A stretch of DNA of 64,000 bases from Archaeoglobaceae archaeon (lineage in GTDB: Archaea; Halobacteriota; Archaeoglobi; Archaeoglobales; Archaeoglobaceae), in contig JALSOQ010000026.1 in NCBI GenBank assembly GCA_026986375.1, forward strand, positions 1 to 64,000, in the 5' to 3' direction. Made by a program: the position numbers and the translations under genes. Shown one piece after another: positions 60,636 to 64,000 of this stretch. The notes under the pieces are model-generated. The model saw nothing but the letters and a program-made list of their open reading frames with translations. It searched no databases and was not told the DNA's origin. Numbering within the stretch: the stretch's first letter is position 1; each line of letters opens with the position of its first letter.

Positions 60636-63154
60636 GAAGACACCTCCTTAAAAGCTTCCACGAAATCTTTCCTTTCGAAACCTCTCCTGTTCCCATATTT
60701 GTAGAGCTCGAAAATTCTTAGGAGGATTCTGCTGTTGCAGTTCGAAAGTCTCATGATCTCCCTCGGAGTTGCATCTTTCAAATTTAAACCTCTCATCCCC
60801 TCAATTCTGCGAACGAAATCGTTGAATATCTCCGCTATAGCCCTACCGTAATCGTCAACTATTCTAATTTTTATTTCCTTAACTTTACCGTCCCTTTCAA
60901 CCCTCAAAACGTGCTCCCCCACTTCGTCGAACGCAATACAGTTACCATCCACGGGCTTCCCATCCGCGAAGACCCTATATGGTCCTTTGCATATAACTTT
61001 AAACCTTATTTTCTCACCTCTCTTCCATATCAAAGGCATTCCCTCTATCTCCGTCTCAACGACGATATTCAACTCCTCCCTTCTCCAGATGAAGTAGGCG
61101 ATCGGAATAAGGCCCAGAGGTAGAAGGATCCAGAAAGGAAATCCTCTTTCGTAAACCGCTCTTGCGGGAGGGTGAAACTCGTCACCTGGATAGTATATTT
61201 CGAACTTCGAGCCCGAAACCTTCACTTCCGCAACGCCGTTTTCGAGCTTGCACGTTTTCCCGTTCACGATCACCTTCCCGCTGAGCCTGTTGCCCAACTC
61301 ATCCTCAACTATAATCTTAAGAACTCCGTTTTCGTAATCGGCCGAAATTCTAACACCGGCAATCGCCTTCAAAAAAACGAGCTTTCCGTATCCCAACACC
61401 TCGAACTCCAGCGGAATTTTTCCCACATTTTTGGGCTCTATCTTGAACCTCACGAAACCCCTTCCATCCGTTCTAAGATAGACGGCCTTTCCAGAATACA
61501 CCACGCGAACGCTCTGATTTTTCAGAGGTTTTCCGTTGAAAAGAACTGCGAAAACGACTTCGTTCTCCTTCCCAGCCCAAACGGTTGAATTTAGAAGTAT
61601 GACATCTACCTCCCCCGCCTCCACCCTCTTCCGATATTTAACAGGAAGTACGAATTTCGATCCGGGATAGAAGAGTTCTACATCGTGCTCTCCCTTGGAA
61701 AGCCTTAGAAAGACTACAAAGCTCCCGTTAGAATCCGTTCTCACCTCATCGTAAATCCTCCCGTCCACCTTCACGAAAACGATCGCATTGGGTATTCCCG
61801 TTCCGTTGTAGTTCAAGAGCTTACCTCTTATCGTAAAGTTCGTGGAAACCCTATCCGGTATCTTCACGTCGAAACGCGGCATCCCCAGAATCTTCACGAT
61901 CGGATCGCTCCAAGAAGGAAGGTATGTAAAGCTTCCCACATAATGTGCCACTACGTGGTACTTTCCAACCAAATCCGGTGCCTTAACAGATACATTAAAA
62001 CGTCCGTTTTCGAAACGAACGAGCTTCAGCAGAATACCCTTTTCATCTTTCCTCTTCTTAAGATATATCTCGACGTATCCGCTGACGGGCTTTCCGTCCT
62101 TGGTCCTAACCGTCCCCTCAACCGTGAAGTTTTTGCCCACCAAAACGACCTCATCCACCCTTACTATTCTCGTAATCGTGGGAATCCTCTTAGCTGACGG
62201 AGTGGGATCGAACTCAACCCATCCCTCCTTAAACCTGACCTCCGCCCAAGCGTGGTATTGGGACGCGAAGACCGTCTGATTCTCCGGGGTAGGCTTTGCG
62301 AGATAACCTACGACGAGCCTTGCAGGAAGTCCTATCGCATTGCACATTATTACGAATGCAGACGCGAACTCCTTACACACTCCCCTCTTCTCCTTAAACA
62401 GGAACCAGTAAACGGGATCTACGTTAGGAGGTGGAAGTTCGTATGTAGGAGAGTATTCGTAATTCTTCTTCAAAAACCTCTCTATCATTAAGGCTTTTTC
62501 GTAATCGTTCCTCGCGTTCTTAGTTATCTCCTCCGCCAGTCTCTTTATCGCCTCGTATTCGGCGGGGTCCATCTCTATTTTTGCGAATCCCTTATCATCG
62601 GCCTGTTTCGGATTCATCCCGTGGGCGGTCGAGACGGCGAAGTATGGCCTATCGCACCTTTCTACGATAAAAGTCCCAGTGCTTTTGTTGAACTTCGCGT
62701 CGATCGAAACGTAGCACGTGTCCTTGGAAACGGGAATGTGTCCTTCGAACGGAATTATTGGCGTAACCTTATACCTCGTTAAATGAGTGGAGATCGTTAT
62801 CTCCGGTTTGTCGCTGTAGCTGACGTTGTCTTCCCTCCATACTCCGTTTACGTATGTGGAAGAAGTATACAGCCTCATGTGGTTCGTGTATGCGTTCAGA
62901 CCTTCGACGAAGTATATGGGAAGCTGGGGAGGATTGCTGAATTTTCTAAGATTGCATTCGTTCGAAATTTTCAGATTCGCTGGAAGGAATTTAGTCTCCT
63001 CCCACTTGTGCTTGCCCTCACCCGCGTGTCCCTGAAATGGGCCGGCACCTATAAATCCTTCCAAACCGGTTTTACTGAAGTCGAGAGATGAGATGAAGGA
63101 GAGAAGGAACGCGAGACCTAAGATCACGAGTGCAAAGCCAACGATTTTCTTCAT
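60617..63154 (-). CDS. Transglutaminase-domain membrane protein with Ig-like repeats
   Basis: An 845-residue surface protein. A signal/anchor helix at residues 4-22, then a transglutaminase core with the triad in GVCKEFASAF (Cys260), YHAWAEV (His301) and WVEFDPTP (Asp316). From about 345 to 655 there are three or four Ig-like beta domains, then a membrane helix (FPFWILLPLGLIPIAYFIW, near 670). A cytoplasmic tail of about 150 residues follows, ending in a DUF4129-like pattern. The core may cross-link, cleave or hydrolyse surface protein bonds. First gene of the MoxR operon. Confidence 0.85.
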   Translation of the reverse strand: MKKIVGFALVILGLAFLLSFISSLDFSKTGLEGFIGAGPFQGHAGEGKHKWEETKFLPANLKISNECNLRKFSNPPQLPIYFVEGLNAYTNHMRLYTSSTYVNGVWREDNVSYSDKPEITISTHLTRYKVTPIIPFEGHIPVSKDTCYVSIDAKFNKSTGTFIVERCDRPYFAVSTAHGMNPKQADDKGFAKIEMDPAEYEAIKRLAEEITKNARNDYEKALMIERFLKKNYEYSPTYELPPPNVDPVYWFLFKEKRGVCKEFASAFVIMCNAIGLPARLVVGYLAKPTPENQTVFASQYHAWAEVRFKEGWVEFDPTPSAKRIPTITRIVRVDEVVLVGKNFTVEGTVRTKDGKPVSGYVEIYLKKRKDEKGILLKLVRFENGRFNVSVKAPDLVGKYHVVAHYVGSFTYLPSWSDPIVKILGMPRFDVKIPDRVSTNFTIRGKLLNYNGTGIPNAIVFVKVDGRIYDEVRTDSNGSFVVFLRLSKGEHDVELFYPGSKFVLPVKYRKRVEAGEVDVILLNSTVWAGKENEVVFAVLFNGKPLKNQSVRVVYSGKAVYLRTDGRGFVRFKIEPKNVGKIPLEFEVLGYGKLVFLKAIAGVRISADYENGVLKIIVEDELGNRLSGKVIVNGKTCKLENGVAEVKVSGSKFEIYYPGDEFHPPARAVYERGFPFWILLPLGLIPIAYFIWRREELNIVVETEIEGMPLIWKRGEKIRFKVICKGPYRVFADGKPVDGNCIAFDEVGEHVLRVERDGKVKEIKIRIVDDYGRAIAEIFNDFVRRIEGMRGLNLKDATPREIMRLSNCNSRILLRIFELYKYGNRRGFERKDFVEAFKEVSSCVRSA

Positions 63155-63182
63155 GACAAGATGACTTATCGACTATCGAATA

Positions 63183-64000
63183 TCAACTTTGCGCCCCGGA
63201 ATTCCTGGCCTTCGTAATTACCGTTTCGCAACTCAGTCCCTCTTCCTTAAAAAACGATTTAAGCGATCTCTCCACATCCTTAGCGTTGGAATCGGTTACC
63301 ACGTAAACTGCCGGACCAGTGGAACTCATTCCTACTGCATATCCCTCAACCGCTTCGAACGCTCTCCATATCAAAGTTCCGTATCTGTCTATCTCCGCCC
63401 TCTTAAATCCCAACTTCTGAATTCTCCTTATAGCGTATCCGAATTCGTCCAAATCTTCCTCAGCAATAGCGGGAAGGAGCTTCATTAGAATCACGTGGCA
63501 GAGCTCCCTTACCTCATCCAAAGGAATCGGGCAGACTTCCTTAAACAGGTTGACCTCCTTAACGCCGTAAAAACCCCTCAACTCGGGAATTGCAAGAACT
63601 ACTTTCCAGTCGGGGAAGTCGAGCCTCGCTATTAAGGGTGCGGGTTTCGCCTTACTCGCTGATGAGGGTAAAAACTCTGGTTTTTCCTTTCTCGAATGTC
63701 CTCCGTCAACTACGAATCCTCCGAATTCGAAGACCGCAACGCCTATTCCAGAAGTCCCTCCCCTGCCGACTAAGTGAGCGAGCTCCCTAACGCTGAAACC
63801 CAAGTCGTAGATGTCGTTGAACGCCTTCGCAACAGCCAAACTTATCTGCGTTCCACTTCCCAATCCTACGTGTGCCTTGTAATCCGACTTGACCTCGATC
63901 TCTATTCCTCTTCCGAATCTGCTCGCCAAATAGCTTGCAACCCTTCTGAATCTATCGGCGTTATGGCATCTTCCCTTTACGACCACCTCATCACTCTCTT
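63183..64000 (-). CDS. Beta-ribofuranosylaminobenzene 5'-phosphate synthase, partial
   Basis: The C-terminal 272 residues of a GHMP-fold enzyme whose start lies beyond the right edge of the window. Seen: AHVGLGSGTQISLAVAKA (the glycine-rich GHMP motif), GRGGTSGIGVAVFEFGGFVVDGG, and MSSTGPAVYVVTD at the C-terminus, as in beta-RFAP synthase. This enzyme joins PRPP to 4-hydroxybenzoate or p-aminobenzoate in the first specific step of methanopterin synthesis, matching the C1 pathway shown by ftr. Confidence 0.88.
   Translation of the reverse strand, partial: ESDEVVVKGRCHNADRFRRVASYLASRFGRGIEIEVKSDYKAHVGLGSGTQISLAVAKAFNDIYDLGFSVRELAHLVGRGGTSGIGVAVFEFGGFVVDGGHSRKEKPEFLPSSASKAKPAPLIARLDFPDWKVVLAIPELRGFYGVKEVNLFKEVCPIPLDEVRELCHVILMKLLPAIAEEDLDEFGYAIRRIQKLGFKRAEIDRYGTLIWRAFEAVEGYAVGMSSTGPAVYVVTDSNAKDVERSLKSFFKEEGLSCETVITKARNSGAQS

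Overview
The window is from a euryarchaeon, most probably of the order Archaeoglobales (Archaeoglobus, Geoglobus or Ferroglobus-like). The evidence is: formylmethanofuran:H4MPT formyltransferase and beta-RFAP synthase (methanopterin C1 chemistry); the archaeal ether-lipid enzymes GGGPS, DGGGPS and geranylgeranyl reductase; archaeal RpoL, RpoP, eL43, L1, P0, P1, SRP19 and Csl4; an AMA-type AAA ATPase (a family named for methanogens and Archaeoglobus); and a fused UPF0200/UPF0201 protein as in Archaeoglobus fulgidus. Coding density is very high. Many genes overlap by ATGA, and many starts lie about 25 bases after a TATA box, which suggests leaderless mRNAs.

Layout. 1-456: leader end and short CRISPR array with three intact repeats and decayed ones, then a candidate C/D box sRNA on the minus strand overlapping the end of a DUF2298 membrane gene. 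0.4-9.9 kb: DUF2298 and an unknown partner, asd, glyA, a LEA14-like lipoprotein, a DUF2148 protein, the lipid pair DGGGPS-GGGPS, a LysE-family exporter and signal peptidase. 9.9-25.7 kb: aroA, an ADP-ribosylglycohydrolase, a minus-strand operon (CBS-ParB, hisE, SRP19, trmG10, phosphate transporter), a RecA-like ATPase, aspC, ribH, rpoP, rpl37A, a GH130 protein, aroC, truD, UPF0182, an MFS transporter and a zinc ribbon protein. 25.7-39.2 kb: UPF0200/0201, a flavin reductase-like protein, a polar amino acid ABC importer, cupin PGI, arginine decarboxylase, a TetR-controlled MacB-like export operon, a CGGC protein with an RsbRD-like partner, heme o synthase, an ACT protein and ftr. 39.4-46.8 kb: tRNA-Gly(CCC), thioredoxin, an EhaR-like HAD protein, PhoH-KH, thiolase with DUF35, a TRAM protein, and a cluster of membrane protein, actin-like ATPase and AMA ATPase.

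46.84-47.43 kb has no protein gene and instead holds five candidate C/D box sRNA genes on both strands. With the one near position 411 this is the most unusual feature of the window. It is followed by the ribosomal stalk operon L1-P0-P1, with an L1-site-like hairpin in its leader. 49.5-64 kb: a four-CBS protein, a second CGGC protein, nth, rpoL-csl4-METTL5, an AT-rich island, a radical SAM/SPASM protein, a hydantoinase-like protein, a DUF5667 protein, geranylgeranyl reductase with its ferredoxin, an orphan HSDR_N-like protein, a MoxR/membrane/transglutaminase operon without DUF58, and a beta-RFAP synthase cut by the window edge.

Three lipid loci (7.0-8.6 kb and 56.8-58.2 kb) cover both prenyl ether bonds and saturation of the chains. 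The RNA machinery (truD, trmG10, Csl4, METTL5, TRAM, PhoH-KH, sRNAs) is spread along the window. All functions are inferred from reading the sequence and from family knowledge; no database search was run.
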